From positions 15,809 through 79,808 of the forward strand of contig CAYJLW010000011.1 in assembly GCA_964370965.1 (NCBI GenBank): a DNA stretch of 64,000 bases, given 5' to 3'. Made by a program: the position numbers and the translations under genes. Below are positions 44,019 through 53,456 of this stretch, one piece after another; positions within the stretch are counted from its first letter, which is position 1, and each line of letters starts with the position of its first letter. The DNA is from CAYJLW01 sp964370965 (GTDB taxonomy: Bacteria; Actinomycetota; Acidimicrobiia; UBA2766). Under the pieces are notes generated by a model, which worked only from the letters and a program-made list of their open reading frames with translations, had not been told where the DNA came from and made no database searches.

Positions 44019-44458
44019 GCCTGCTCTACGCCGACACGAGCGCCCTCGTGCGGGCCTACCTGATGGACGAGCCCGACCACGAGGCGCTCCGCTCCCGCCT
44101 GCTCGAGGGTGACGAACCCGTCGTCACGTCCGAGCTCGCCCGCGTCGAGCTCACGAGCGCGATCACCGCCGCCGGAAGGGCCCGGCGCCTGCGTCGGCCG
44201 CAGCGCCTCCTGGACCGCTTCGACGCCGACTGCGGCCCCGCCGGCCCCCTCGCCCTCTTGCGCCTGCGCCCAGAGGTCGTCCTGCCCGCAGCGATCGAGC
44301 TCGTGAAGAGCCACGGCCTGCGCACCCTGGACGGCATCCACCTCGCCGTGGCCGTCGCTGAGGCCCGCCCCCTCGCCGGCGCCGCCGGCCTCGTGCTCGT
44401 CACCCGCGACACCGACCAGGCCCGCGTGGCCACCGCCCTGGACCTGGTCGTCGCCTGA
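44015..44458 (+). CDS. Toxin ribonuclease, PIN domain (VapC/FitB type)
   Basis: A 147-residue PIN-domain RNase. The acidic metal-binding residues are Asp7 (LLYADTSAL), Glu45 (ELARVELTSA), Asp106 (RTLDGIHLAVA) and Asp132/Asp134 (LVTRDTDQA), so it should be active. Members cut tRNAs or rRNA when freed from the antitoxin. A GTG start overlaps the antitoxin stop. The pair looks complete and intact. Confidence 0.9.
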   Translation: MSLLYADTSALVRAYLMDEPDHEALRSRLLEGDEPVVTSELARVELTSAITAAGRARRLRRPQRLLDRFDADCGPAGPLALLRLRPEVVLPAAIELVKSHGLRTLDGIHLAVAVAEARPLAGAAGLVLVTRDTDQARVATALDLVVA

Positions 44459-44479
44459 GGACCCGCCCCAGCCCGCCGG

Positions 44480-44485
44480 TACCAT
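44480..44485 (+). promoter_or_regulatory. -10 box TACCAT of the methyltransferase gene (leaderless)
   Basis: Nine-base spacer to the ATG at 44495. Confidence 0.5.
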
Positions 44486-44494
44486 CGCCGGGTC

Positions 44495-45266
44495 ATGGCA
44501 GAACCCACCCCACTCGTCCTCACCGGTGAGCGCACCCTGCCCGGGATCCCGGAGGAGAACTACTGGTTCTGCCGCCACCTCTTCGCGTACGAGCTGGCCG
44601 CGGGCCTCGGCGCGGGGCGGATCCTCGACGCCGGCTGCGGCGAGGGGTACGGCACGGCGCTGCTGGCCGGCGTGCGGGGGGGCCCAAACAACCCACGGGG
44701 GGGGNNNNNNNNNNCAACGCACGTACGTGCGTTGTGAGCCTCCAACGTCGGCCGTGGGGATGGAACGGGACCCGGTCGCGGTCGCCCACGCGGCGGCCCG
44801 CTACCCCGGGGCCCGCTTCGTGCGCGGCGACTGCGGAGCGCTGCCGTTTTCCGACGGCGCCTTCGACGCCGTCGTGAGCCTGCAAGTCGTCGAACACCTC
44901 CCCGACCCGGCCGCCTTCGTCGCAGAGTGCTCCCGGGTGCTCGCCCCCGGCGGGACGTTCCTGTGCTCCACGCCGAACCGCCTCACGTTCACCCCGCCGG
45001 GCCGGGCGCGCAACCCGTTCCACGTCACGGAGCTCACCGCCGCCGAGCTGTCGGCGCTTCTCGCGCCCCACTTCGGCGCCGTCCGCCTGGAGGGGGTCGT
45101 CGACGACTCGCCCGGCCTCGCCGACGCGCTCGTCGAGGCCGCCCTCGCCGGGCAGCCGCCCCCGCCCTGGGCGGACGACGCCGTCGCCGCGACCACGACC
45201 GCCTCCTTCTCGCGCACGGACGATCCCGACGCCGCGCTCGACCTCCTCGCCTGGTGCACCAGGTGA
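44495..45266 (+). CDS. Class I SAM-dependent methyltransferase, interrupted by an assembly gap
   Basis: Two parts in different frames meet at the N run 44705-44714. Part one (44495 on) has ENYWFCRHLFAYELAAGLGAGRILDAGCGEGYGTALLA with the SAM motif LDAGCGEGYG. Part two has VGMERDPVAVAHAAARYPGARFVRGDC, LPFSDGAFDAVVSLQVVEHLPDP and RVLAPGGTFLCSTPN. Only about ten residues should separate LLA from VGMERD, so the DNA from about 44680 to 44745 looks foreign to the gene: G runs, the gap and a palindrome. The gene may be intact in the organism. It is the Rv3030-like member of the GH57 set, by position. Its stop overlaps the GH57 start. Confidence 0.8.
44705..44734. other. Assembly gap followed by a perfect 20-base palindrome
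   Basis: Ten N characters, then CAACGCACGTACGTGCGTTG (44715-44734) with ten-base arms. It interrupts the methyltransferase where no insertion is expected in the family. A folded artefact or a tiny palindromic insertion are the two options. Confidence 0.7.
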
Positions 45267-46804
45267 GCGACACCGCCCCGCCCGGCCACTTCCTCCTCGT
45301 CCTGCACTCCCACATGCCGTGGCTGAAGGCCGCGGGCCGCTGGCCCGTGGGCGAGGAATGGCTCTTCCAGGCCTGGGGGGAGGCATACCTCCCCGTCCTC
45401 GACGTCCTCGACCGCCAGGCCGCCCAGGGTCGCCGCGACGTCCTCACCCTCGGCCTCACCCCGCTCGTCCTCCAGCAGATGGACGACCCCGGCCTCCTGG
45501 GCCGCTTCCACGAGTGGCTGGGCCACGGCCTCCTCCGCTGCGAGATGCTGGCGGCCAACGCCGCGGAGTGGCCCGACGCCGCCGAGCGCCGGGATGCGGC
45601 GTCGTTCTGGTGGCGCCACCACAAGGCCCGCCTCGACAGCTTCGAGGCCCGGGGGCGGCGCCTCGTGCCGTCCTTCGCCCGCCTCGCCGCCGAGGGCACG
45701 GTCGAGGTCCTGGGCGGCCCTCTCACCCACGCGTACCTCCCGCTCCACGACGACGCCACCGTGCACGCGCAGCTCCGCCTCGGCCTCGACGCCGGCGAAC
45801 GTCTCCTCGGCGTGCGCTCCCGGGGGATCTGGCTGCCCGAGTGCGCCTACCGGCCCGGCCTGGAGGACGTGATCGCAGCCGAGGGCGTCGAACACCTCGT
45901 CCTCGACGGGCCCACGATCCTGCAGGCGGGCGGGTTCCCGGCGATCCGGCGGGCCTGGACGCTCGGGGACTCCAAGGTCGTGGCCGTGGGCCGGGACCTC
46001 GAGGTCGCCTACCGAGTGTGGTCCCCGACCGGCGGCTACCCGGGCCACGGCGCCTACCGGGAGTACCACCGCTGGGAGTGGGAGACCGGCCTGAAGCTGT
46101 GGCGGGTGACCGACAAGAAGGTCCCGCAGGCCGAGAAGGACTGGTACCGCCCCGAGTTCGTCGCCGACGTCGTCGCCGCCCAGGTGGCGAACTTCCGCCG
46201 CCTGCTCCGCCAGTCCGTGCAGCGCCGCGGGGACGCCGTCGTCGCCTGCTACGACACGGAGCTGTTCGGGCACTGGTGGTGCGAGGGTCCGCAGTGGCTG
46301 GACGCGCTCCTCGACGCCCTCTGGGACGACGACACGCTCCGGCCCACGACGCCGGCGAGATACCTCGACGCTGTGGGCGCGGAGGGATCGCTGTCCCCGC
46401 CTGCGGGGAGCTGGGGCCTGGGCAAGGACTTCTCGATCTGGGACAACCCCGGCACCGAGGGGATGTGGCGGCGCCTCGGGGAGCTCGACGGCCGCCTCCG
46501 GACGGCGCTGGCGGCCCCCGGCACCGGGGCCGGGCCGGTCGCCGAGCGCCTCCTCGTGCAGGCGGCCCGGGAGCTCTGGCTGGCGGAGTGCAGCGACTGG
46601 CCGTTCATGATCGGCCACGACAAGTCCGTGGAGTACGCCCACGAACGCTTCGACGCCCACGCCGACGCCTGTGAGCGCTGCCTCGACGCCCTCTCCGAAA
46701 CGCCGGCGCCGGAGCACGCTCCGGAGTGGCTCCCGCACCTCGAGGCCGACCACGACGTGGCACCCGGTATCGACGCCGACACGGTGCGGGCGGCGTATGC
46801 CTGA
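45263..46804 (+). CDS. GH57 1,4-alpha-glucan branching enzyme-like protein
   Basis: A 513-residue glycoside hydrolase family 57 protein. Motifs: HSHMPW (motif 1), the nucleophile Glu193 in GIWLPECAYRPG, the acid/base Asp331 in ACYDTELFGHWW and the C-terminal domain with LWLAECSDWPFMI. The family branches alpha-1,4-glucans. From memory, Rv3031 of M. tuberculosis is the counterpart and works with Rv3030 and Rv3032 on methylglucose lipopolysaccharide. Here the methyltransferase is directly upstream and a GT4 enzyme lies at 59481. The GTG at 45263 overlaps the methyltransferase stop. Confidence 0.93.
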   Translation: MSDTAPPGHFLLVLHSHMPWLKAAGRWPVGEEWLFQAWGEAYLPVLDVLDRQAAQGRRDVLTLGLTPLVLQQMDDPGLLGRFHEWLGHGLLRCEMLAANAAEWPDAAERRDAASFWWRHHKARLDSFEARGRRLVPSFARLAAEGTVEVLGGPLTHAYLPLHDDATVHAQLRLGLDAGERLLGVRSRGIWLPECAYRPGLEDVIAAEGVEHLVLDGPTILQAGGFPAIRRAWTLGDSKVVAVGRDLEVAYRVWSPTGGYPGHGAYREYHRWEWETGLKLWRVTDKKVPQAEKDWYRPEFVADVVAAQVANFRRLLRQSVQRRGDAVVACYDTELFGHWWCEGPQWLDALLDALWDDDTLRPTTPARYLDAVGAEGSLSPPAGSWGLGKDFSIWDNPGTEGMWRRLGELDGRLRTALAAPGTGAGPVAERLLVQAARELWLAECSDWPFMIGHDKSVEYAHERFDAHADACERCLDALSETPAPEHAPEWLPHLEADHDVAPGIDADTVRAAYA

Positions 46805-47831
46805 GCCCACGCCGGAGGCGGGAGCCGGGCCGCAGCGACCTCCCGAGCCAGGAGGACCCGAGTACCGGGAGGGGCCCTTCGGGGACGTCGTGATCGTCGC
46901 CGCCGCCCGGTCCCGCCGGCCCCACGACTCCCGGCGCCACGGCGCCCCCGGCACAGGGCCGGTCGCCCCGGGCGCCGTCCACCACGACCCAGACTGCCCG
47001 TTCTGTGCAGGCAACGAGGATCGCACGCCGCCGGAGGTGGCAGCCATCCGTCCCGAGGGTTCCGCCCCGGACACGCCGGGCTGGCTGGCCCGGGTCGTCC
47101 CCAACCTGTACCCGGCGCTGGGCCCCGGGGCCCCAGGGCCACCGTGGACCGACGAGGCGACGGCCCGGCGGCGCCCCGCACACGGGGTCCACGAGGTCCT
47201 CGTCCACTCCCCCGACCACGCCGGCCGTCTCTGCACCCTCCCTCCCGGGGCCCTCGCCGAGGCGCTGCAGATGTGGCAGGAGCGCATCCGCACGCACCGG
47301 GCGGCGGGCTGGGCGGCGCTCGCCGTCGTCGTGAACGAGGGCCGGGAGGCGGGGGCGTCCCTGGCGCACCCGCACGCGCAGCTCTTCGCCGCCGACGTCG
47401 TCCCACCGGCGCTCGCCGCCGAGCAGCACGCCGCGAAGGATCGCCCCGTCGTGGCCGAGCTGGCGGCCGCCGAGGCCCGGGGGCCCCGGGCCGTCGATGC
47501 CGAGGGGGCTCTGGTCGCCTGGTGCCCCTGGGCGTCCACGACTCCCTATGAGGTTTGGCTCGCCCCGGCCCTGCCCGGCGCCGCACCCGCGTTCCCCGAG
47601 GAGACCCGCCTCCCCGAGGTCGCCGCCCTCCTGGGGCGGGTCGCCCGCCGCATCGCGGCCGCTGCCGGGGACCCCGCCCTCAACGTCGTCCTGCGCGACG
47701 ACGCCCCCTGGCATCTTCGCGTCCTCCCCCGGACGTCGGTCCCGGCCGGCTTCGAGGCGGCCACGGGCGTCCGCATCCTCGCCCTCGCCCCCGAGGACGC
47801 CGCCGCCACCCTCCGCGACCCACGGGCGTGA
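46797..47831 (+). CDS. GalT-like galactose-1-phosphate uridylyltransferase family protein
   Basis: A 344-residue HIT-superfamily nucleotidyltransferase. The zinc-binding CPFCAGNEDRTPPE and the catalytic NEGREAGASLAHPHAQLFA (His-Pro-His-x-Gln) are intact, and a second half repeats the fold with weaker motifs (DAPWHLRVLPR). GalT transfers UMP or another nucleotide to hexose phosphates; in this setting it may feed activated glucose to glucan synthesis, which is inference. It overlaps the GH57 gene by 8 bases. Confidence 0.9.
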   Translation: MPEPTPEAGAGPQRPPEPGGPEYREGPFGDVVIVAAARSRRPHDSRRHGAPGTGPVAPGAVHHDPDCPFCAGNEDRTPPEVAAIRPEGSAPDTPGWLARVVPNLYPALGPGAPGPPWTDEATARRRPAHGVHEVLVHSPDHAGRLCTLPPGALAEALQMWQERIRTHRAAGWAALAVVVNEGREAGASLAHPHAQLFAADVVPPALAAEQHAAKDRPVVAELAAAEARGPRAVDAEGALVAWCPWASTTPYEVWLAPALPGAAPAFPEETRLPEVAALLGRVARRIAAAAGDPALNVVLRDDAPWHLRVLPRTSVPAGFEAATGVRILALAPEDAAATLRDPRA

Positions 47832-47929
47832 CGGCCTCCCCACGCCAAACCGGGCGCGCCAGACCCCGGATATGACGCGTAGCGCGCCCAGAAACGTGCT
47901 GTGAGAGCCCCGCCCGGCCGCGCGCCGGG

Positions 47930-47963
47930 CTCCGGGCTACGAGCTCCGGGCTACGAGTTCCGG
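47930..47963. repeat. 14-bp tandem repeat at the regulator stop codon
   Basis: CTCCGGGCTACGAG occurs twice (47930-47943, 47944-47957) and starts a third time. The second unit contains the TAG stop of the minus-strand regulator gene at 47951-47953, so a copy change would leave the protein end unaltered. Confidence 0.6.
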
Positions 47964-49951
47964 AGGCGGCCGGCCTCACGGTGGTCACCCCGGGCGGCGA
48001 AGGCATTCGCGAGGGAAGCCGTGAGGTCGGGGTCGTCGATGCCGAGGCCCGCCGCCGTCTCGGCCAGCGGGCCCGGTTCCCGCCGGCCCGTGTCGAGGGC
48101 CTCCACCGCGAGGTCCACCCAGCGGGCCCGGAGACGTGCGCGCTCGTCCTCCACGACGTCGTCGTAGGCGAGCTGGCGACCGCAGAGATCGCTGCCGTAC
48201 ATGTCGAGTGCCACGAGGCGCTCGGCGTCGCCGCCCCGGGAGAGGCGGGCGAAGTCCCACGCGTCGATCCGCCAGCCCTCCCCCGGCTCCGGGGCGAGAC
48301 CGTCGGCGGTGCGCACCACGAGCTCGTCCGGACCGAGGTCGAGGGCACGGCGCAGCCGGTAGACAAGGGTGTTCAGGCGGGTGCGCCCCGCCCGCGGGTC
48401 GACGTCGGGCCAGAGAAGCTCCACGATGCGGTCCACGGTGACGGGCCGGTGCTCGACGGCGAGGTAGGCGAGGAGCCGGGCGGCACCCGTAGGCAGCCGG
48501 CACACCTCGCCCGCCCGGCGCACCTCGACGTCCGCCCGCAGTAGGAGGACCTCACCGCCAGCCGTCCCGGACGCGGGCGCCGCGGAAGCGGCAGGAGCGG
48601 GGCCGAGCGGACGGGCGGCGAGGGCCTCCCAGAGGGTCATCCGCTCGGGCGGGGGCACGAGACGGCGCCCGAGCGCCCGCAGTGCCGCCCCCTCCGCGTC
48701 CAGGCCGACCCGCTCGCAGTCCCTCGCCCCGCGCAGCGCCTCCAGGCCGCCGCGGCGCCCGAGGCCGAGGCCGACGAGGCGCTCCACCGCCGCCTCCAGC
48801 TCGGGCACGCCCCCCGGATCCCCGTCACCGGCGAGACGGAGGCGGGCGGCAAGGACGTCCGCCGTGACGTCCCACTGGGGGTTGAAGAGCTGGCCGTGGG
48901 GGCCGCGACCGACCCAGCGGCGGGCGTCGTCGACCGCGCCGAAGTCCAGCAGGCAGCCCGCCACGACCGCCGTTATGGCCCCGGCGCCTTCGACGAGAAC
49001 GCTGCCGAAGCCGCTGCCGACGTCCTCGAGCTCCTCCATGACGGCCGGGGAGGGACCCTCGCCGAAGAGGTCGGCCAGGGCCCGCAGGTACCGCACGACC
49101 TGCACGGCTCCCGGGATGACCGTGGCACCGAGGCTGTCGGCCTCCGCGAGAACCCGGTGCATGGTCCAGAGGTCCCCGCCCAGGAGGGCGACGTTGCCGA
49201 GGGCGCAGAGAGCGACGAGGAGGTACGGGGACCGCAACTCCCGCAAGGTGGCGACGGCGTCGGTGACGGAGCGTTGGGCCACGTCGCAGTCGTCCATCGT
49301 GACAGCAGCGAGGGACGCCCAGAACAGGACGGCCGTCATCGCCCGCTCCTCCTCCCAGCCGGCGCGGGCGAGGTCGAGCTCGGCGGCCTCCACCCGGGCG
49401 CGGGCCTCCTGCTGGGCGGCGCCACCGGCGCTCCACAGGAGGGCGATGCCGGCGATGCGCCGCAGCCGGCCCCGGCCCATGAGCACCGGGGTGGGCGGGA
49501 GCGGGTCGTGAGGCGCCAGCTCCAGGGCCGTCTCGGCGAGCTCGAGGGCGAGGCCGTCCCCCTGGGTGAGGAAGTGCTCGGCCACGATCGCCGCCAGCCA
49601 CCAGCGGTAGTCCGGCCCGCCGGCGGCGTGGGCGGCCTCGGTTTCGTCCCGGAGGCGCTCCAGGTCGGCGAGGAAGCCGCTCTGGGAACGCACGAGGGCG
49701 TCCGCCTCGGCGACCCGCAGCAGGAGGGAGCGCCGGGCGGGGGGGATCTCGGCGATCGCCGCTCGCACCACGAGGATGTCGCCCCGGGCGAGGAGCCGGA
49801 ACGTGAGCTGCTCGAGCAGCCGGGCAGCCTGCACGGATTCCCCGGAGGCGGCGAGGAGCGCGAACGCCTGCTCCCAGCGGCCCGCGTCCGCGAGGCGCTC
49901 GGCCTCCTCGAAGCGTTCGCCGCTCTCGCGGCCTTGCGGTCGTGGTGTCAT
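47951..49951 (-). CDS. TPR-type transcriptional regulator with C-terminal winged helix (BTAD/SARP-like)
   Basis: A 666-residue protein. Residues about 1-470 are a repeated helical array (ERFEEAERLADAGRWEQAFALLAASGE, LELAETALELAPHDPLPP) like the TPR region of MalT- or BTAD-type activators. Residues about 480-640 hold a winged helix: LLAYLAVEHRPVTVDRIVELLWPDVDPRAGRTRLNTLVYRLRRAL, then the start of a BTAD-like domain (YGSDLCGRQLAYDDVVEDERARL). In SARPs the winged helix is N-terminal; here it follows the repeats, and no ATPase domain is present. The ATG at 49951 follows GGAGCGGGGG. It is divergent from the PKD gene and may control it. Confidence 0.85.
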   Translation of the reverse strand: MTPRPQGRESGERFEEAERLADAGRWEQAFALLAASGESVQAARLLEQLTFRLLARGDILVVRAAIAEIPPARRSLLLRVAEADALVRSQSGFLADLERLRDETEAAHAAGGPDYRWWLAAIVAEHFLTQGDGLALELAETALELAPHDPLPPTPVLMGRGRLRRIAGIALLWSAGGAAQQEARARVEAAELDLARAGWEEERAMTAVLFWASLAAVTMDDCDVAQRSVTDAVATLRELRSPYLLVALCALGNVALLGGDLWTMHRVLAEADSLGATVIPGAVQVVRYLRALADLFGEGPSPAVMEELEDVGSGFGSVLVEGAGAITAVVAGCLLDFGAVDDARRWVGRGPHGQLFNPQWDVTADVLAARLRLAGDGDPGGVPELEAAVERLVGLGLGRRGGLEALRGARDCERVGLDAEGAALRALGRRLVPPPERMTLWEALAARPLGPAPAASAAPASGTAGGEVLLLRADVEVRRAGEVCRLPTGAARLLAYLAVEHRPVTVDRIVELLWPDVDPRAGRTRLNTLVYRLRRALDLGPDELVVRTADGLAPEPGEGWRIDAWDFARLSRGGDAERLVALDMYGSDLCGRQLAYDDVVEDERARLRARWVDLAVEALDTGRREPGPLAETAAGLGIDDPDLTASLANAFAARGDHREAGRLRNS

Positions 49952-50075
49952 CCCCCGCTCCATCGCGGTCGTCCGCCCGACGCCCCGCGATCGGCGCGTC
50001 AGAGACTTGTCATTGTGGCCGTTCATGATCGCCGGGTCGAGAGGTTCTCGGCGCCCATGCGAGGAAGAAGTAGGG

Positions 50076-53000
50076 ATGGAGGCTGGACGAGTCAGGCGGC
50101 GGGGCCTGCGGGCTGTCGCAGTCGCGGCCGTCCTCGCCTTGGCCGCCGGTGCCGCTCCTCCCCTCGCCTCGCTGGGCGCCCCGGGCGGCGTCACGCTCGT
50201 GAGCTCCACCAGCGACGGTCTGGCGGGCGACGCCGGGAGCTGGGGACCGGCCCTCAGCGCCGACGGACAGGCCGTGGCCTTCATCTCGAGCGCCAAGAAT
50301 CTCGTGGCCGGCGACACGAACGACGAGCCCGACGTCTTCCTCGCCCGCCCCGGCCAGAGCGCCATCCAACGCGTCACGCCCCCAGGCGCCGACGGCCCCA
50401 GCACGGACGCAGCCATCAGCGCCGACGGCCGCTACGTCGTCTACGTGTCCGAGGCCGCCAACATCGTGGCGAGCGACGCGAACGGCGCAGCGGACGTGTT
50501 CCGCTTCGACACGGCCAGCGGGGAGACCGTGCGGGTGAGCGAGAAGTCAGGCGGCACGGGCGACGCCGACGGTGCCAGCAGCGCCCCCGCCGTGAGTGCC
50601 GACGGCAACCGCATCGCTTTCGAGTCCACGGCATCCAACCTCGTCGCGGACGACGCGAACGGCGCCCCCGACGTCTTCCTCTGGGACGCCTCCACTCTGG
50701 CGGTGACGAGGGTGAGCGTGCCAGATCCCGGTACCGGGCGCGCGGAGGCGACCGGGGCGAGCACGGAGCCGGCGATCAGCGGCGACGGCACCGTAGTGGC
50801 CTTCACGTCCAGCGCCGAGGACCTCACGGACGACGACGCCGACACGGTCGCAGACGTCTTCGTCGCGGACGCCGCCGCGGCCACGTTGCGGCGCGTGAGC
50901 AAGCCCGGTGCCGGGGCCGATCCCGCCCCGGCCGACAGCCATCGGCCGGCCCTGCGCAGTGACGGCGCCGCCGTGGCCTTCACGTCGGCAGCGGACCTCA
51001 CGGGTACGGGCCCCGAGTCGCGCCCGGCCGGCACCGAGACCGTGTACGTGGCCGACCTCGCCGCCGCCACGCTCGAACCGGTGGTCTCGCCCAGAACCCC
51101 TGTGGCGGCGGCACCGGAGCGGCCTGCGCTGAGCGCCGACGGGCGCACGGTCGCCGTCGTGGGGGCCCCGTCCGGCAGCGAAACAGGCCACGGTCGCCAC
51201 GTCCTCGTCGTCGACCGCACCTGCCGGAGCGCCACCACCGTGACAGTGAACGGCCAGGGCGAAGAGGCGTCGTCTCCGGTGGGCAACCCCGCCCTCGCCC
51301 TGGCCGGCACCACGGTCGCCTTCGACACCGCCGCAGCCAACCTGGCGCCCGACGACGCGAACGACGCCGCCGACGTCTTCACCGCCGAAACCGCTCCCCC
51401 CCCGACGGACTGCCCACCGCTGGCGACGCTGAAGGCGGTCCCGGCGGCGGGGATCGTCCCGCTCCCTGTGGCCTTCGACGCCGCGGCGTCCGTCTCGCCC
51501 ACGGGCGTGATCGTGGACTACGCCTGGGACTTCGGGGACGGCACCCCGCCCGCCGCCGGCCCCGACCCCACGACAGCCCACACGTACGCCCAGCCCGGCT
51601 TCCACGTCGCCACGGTCACGGTCACGGATACGAAAGCCGCCACGGCGACGGCTGCGGCCGTGGTCCTCGTCCTCGGCGCCAACACCGCACCGGATGCCGT
51701 CGCCGCTGCGGAGCCCGGCCTGGGCCCTGCCCCGCTCGCCGTCATCCTGGATGCCTCCGCCACGACGGACGCGGACGGCGACGCTGTCACGGGGTACACA
51801 TGGGACTTCGGGGACGGCACCCCGCCCGTCGCCGGCCCCGACCCCACGACCGCCCACACGTTCACCGGCCCCGGCGTGTACGTGGCCCGCCTCACCGCCA
51901 CCGACGCCAGGGGGGCCACGGGCCAGGCCTCGGTGGCCGTGGTCGTCCTCGACGCGGACGGACCCCCGGAGGCGGCGTTCACGTTCTCGCCCGACTCCGG
52001 TCCCGTCCCTCTTGAAGTCACCTTCGACGCCGGGGCCTCCGCCGACCCGGGCGGCGGGGTCGTCGGGTACGCCTGGGACTTCGGGGACGGCAGCCCGCCA
52101 GAGACCCACCAGACCCCGACGACCGTACACAGCTACGCCCAGACGGGTGTCTACGTCCCGGTCCTCACGGTCACCGATACGGCCGGCAAGGCCGACACCC
52201 TGCCCGCGGCCTGGCCGGTCTTCGTCGCGAAGGGCGCCCAGAACGCCCCCCCGGCCGCCGACTTCACGGCGAGCGCGGAGGACGGCGAGGCGCCGCTGGA
52301 CGTGGACTTCACGGACACGTCCTCGGACCCGGACGGCGCCGTCACCGAGGCGCAGTGGGACTTCGGGGACGGCGCCACGGCCACGGGCCCGGCCCCCGGG
52401 CACACGTACACGACGCCCGGGCGCTACGAGGTCCTCCTGCGGGTAGTGGACGACGACGGCGCCGACTCCTGGGCGTCCGGGACGATCGCCGTGCGCCCGG
52501 CGAACCGCCCGCCGGAGCCCGCCTTCGACGCCGAACCCGGGGGCGGCCGCGCCCCGCTAGACGTCACCTTCGACGCCCTGGCGTCCACGGACCCTGACGG
52601 CGTCGTGGCGGGCTTCGCCTGGGACTTCGGCGACGGCACCGCAGGGACAGGCGAGCGGCCCACCCACACGTACGCGTCGCCGGGCACCTTCACGCCCATC
52701 CTCACCGTCACCGACGACCGGGGCGCGAGCGCCACCAAGGAGGGAGCCCCGATCGACGTCTCCCCGCCCAACCGGCCGCCCGTCGCCCGCATCGCCTCGG
52801 ACATCCTCGTGGGGCCGTCCCCCTACACGGTCGACCTGGACGGCACCGCCTCCTCGGACCCGGACCCGGACGGCTCGATCACGACCTACGAGTGGAACTT
52901 CGGCGACGGGTCGCCGCCCGCATCCGGGCCCACCGCCACCCACACCTTCGGCGGCGCCGGCGTCTACTTCGTCACCCTCGCCGTCACGGACGACAGCGGC

Positions 53001-53456
53001 GGCCGCGGGAGCGTGGAACTCCCGGTCGGCGTTCACGTCGAGGCCACGGCCGACACCCGCCCCGTCGTGTCCGTGGCCGGCGCCGGCTCCTTCACCTCGC
53101 CTTCGGGCACAGGCGGGGCAACCGTCACGTACGACGTGCGTCGGGTGGGAACCCTGCCCCTGCATTTCGGCGCCATCCGCCTCGTCGACCCGGGATCGGG
53201 CATCACGGACTCCCGCTGCTTCGTCCTCACTTGGGGCGGGGTGCGCCCCGACGGCCTGAACGGCGCCAAGGCCCCGTGCTTCGGGCTCGCCTTCGCCCGC
53301 GGTGGCCTCCGCTTCTTCTCCGGGACGTGGACGGTGGACGACCGCTCCTCGAGGGACTTCGGCGCCGACACCGCGACGTTCGACCTCTCCGGCGGCATCG
53401 GGCACTACACGGCCTCCGGGCCGCTCCTCTCCGGCGACGTGGTGGTATCGAGATGA
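50076..53456 (+). CDS. Secreted beta-propeller protein with six PKD domains
   Basis: A 1126-residue protein with a signal peptide (RRRGLRAVAVAAVLALAAGAAPPLASLG). Residues about 45-440 contain TolB/PD40-like propeller repeats of the form SADGxxVAFxSxAxNLVxxDxNxxxDVF, at least five. Six PKD domains follow, starting near residues 445, 535, 628, 722, 809 and 898, each with the WDFGDG (once WNFGDG) signature. A tail of about 130 residues (RPVVSVAGAGSFTSPSGTGG) has two Cys. GAGGAAGAAGTAGGG precedes the ATG. No sortase signal or membrane anchor is seen. Its stop overlaps the start of the giant protein (ATGA), so the two are made together; an extracellular binding role is inferred. Confidence 0.93.
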   Translation: MEAGRVRRRGLRAVAVAAVLALAAGAAPPLASLGAPGGVTLVSSTSDGLAGDAGSWGPALSADGQAVAFISSAKNLVAGDTNDEPDVFLARPGQSAIQRVTPPGADGPSTDAAISADGRYVVYVSEAANIVASDANGAADVFRFDTASGETVRVSEKSGGTGDADGASSAPAVSADGNRIAFESTASNLVADDANGAPDVFLWDASTLAVTRVSVPDPGTGRAEATGASTEPAISGDGTVVAFTSSAEDLTDDDADTVADVFVADAAAATLRRVSKPGAGADPAPADSHRPALRSDGAAVAFTSAADLTGTGPESRPAGTETVYVADLAAATLEPVVSPRTPVAAAPERPALSADGRTVAVVGAPSGSETGHGRHVLVVDRTCRSATTVTVNGQGEEASSPVGNPALALAGTTVAFDTAAANLAPDDANDAADVFTAETAPPPTDCPPLATLKAVPAAGIVPLPVAFDAAASVSPTGVIVDYAWDFGDGTPPAAGPDPTTAHTYAQPGFHVATVTVTDTKAATATAAAVVLVLGANTAPDAVAAAEPGLGPAPLAVILDASATTDADGDAVTGYTWDFGDGTPPVAGPDPTTAHTFTGPGVYVARLTATDARGATGQASVAVVVLDADGPPEAAFTFSPDSGPVPLEVTFDAGASADPGGGVVGYAWDFGDGSPPETHQTPTTVHSYAQTGVYVPVLTVTDTAGKADTLPAAWPVFVAKGAQNAPPAADFTASAEDGEAPLDVDFTDTSSDPDGAVTEAQWDFGDGATATGPAPGHTYTTPGRYEVLLRVVDDDGADSWASGTIAVRPANRPPEPAFDAEPGGGRAPLDVTFDALASTDPDGVVAGFAWDFGDGTAGTGERPTHTYASPGTFTPILTVTDDRGASATKEGAPIDVSPPNRPPVARIASDILVGPSPYTVDLDGTASSDPDPDGSITTYEWNFGDGSPPASGPTATHTFGGAGVYFVTLAVTDDSGGRGSVELPVGVHVEATADTRPVVSVAGAGSFTSPSGTGGATVTYDVRRVGTLPLHFGAIRLVDPGSGITDSRCFVLTWGGVRPDGLNGAKAPCFGLAFARGGLRFFSGTWTVDDRSSRDFGADTATFDLSGGIGHYTASGPLLSGDVVVSR

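Noticed and set aside
44715..44734. Phage or integrative-element attachment site
   Set aside because: Only a lone palindrome beside an assembly gap; no integrase, no direct-repeat partner and no tRNA nearby.
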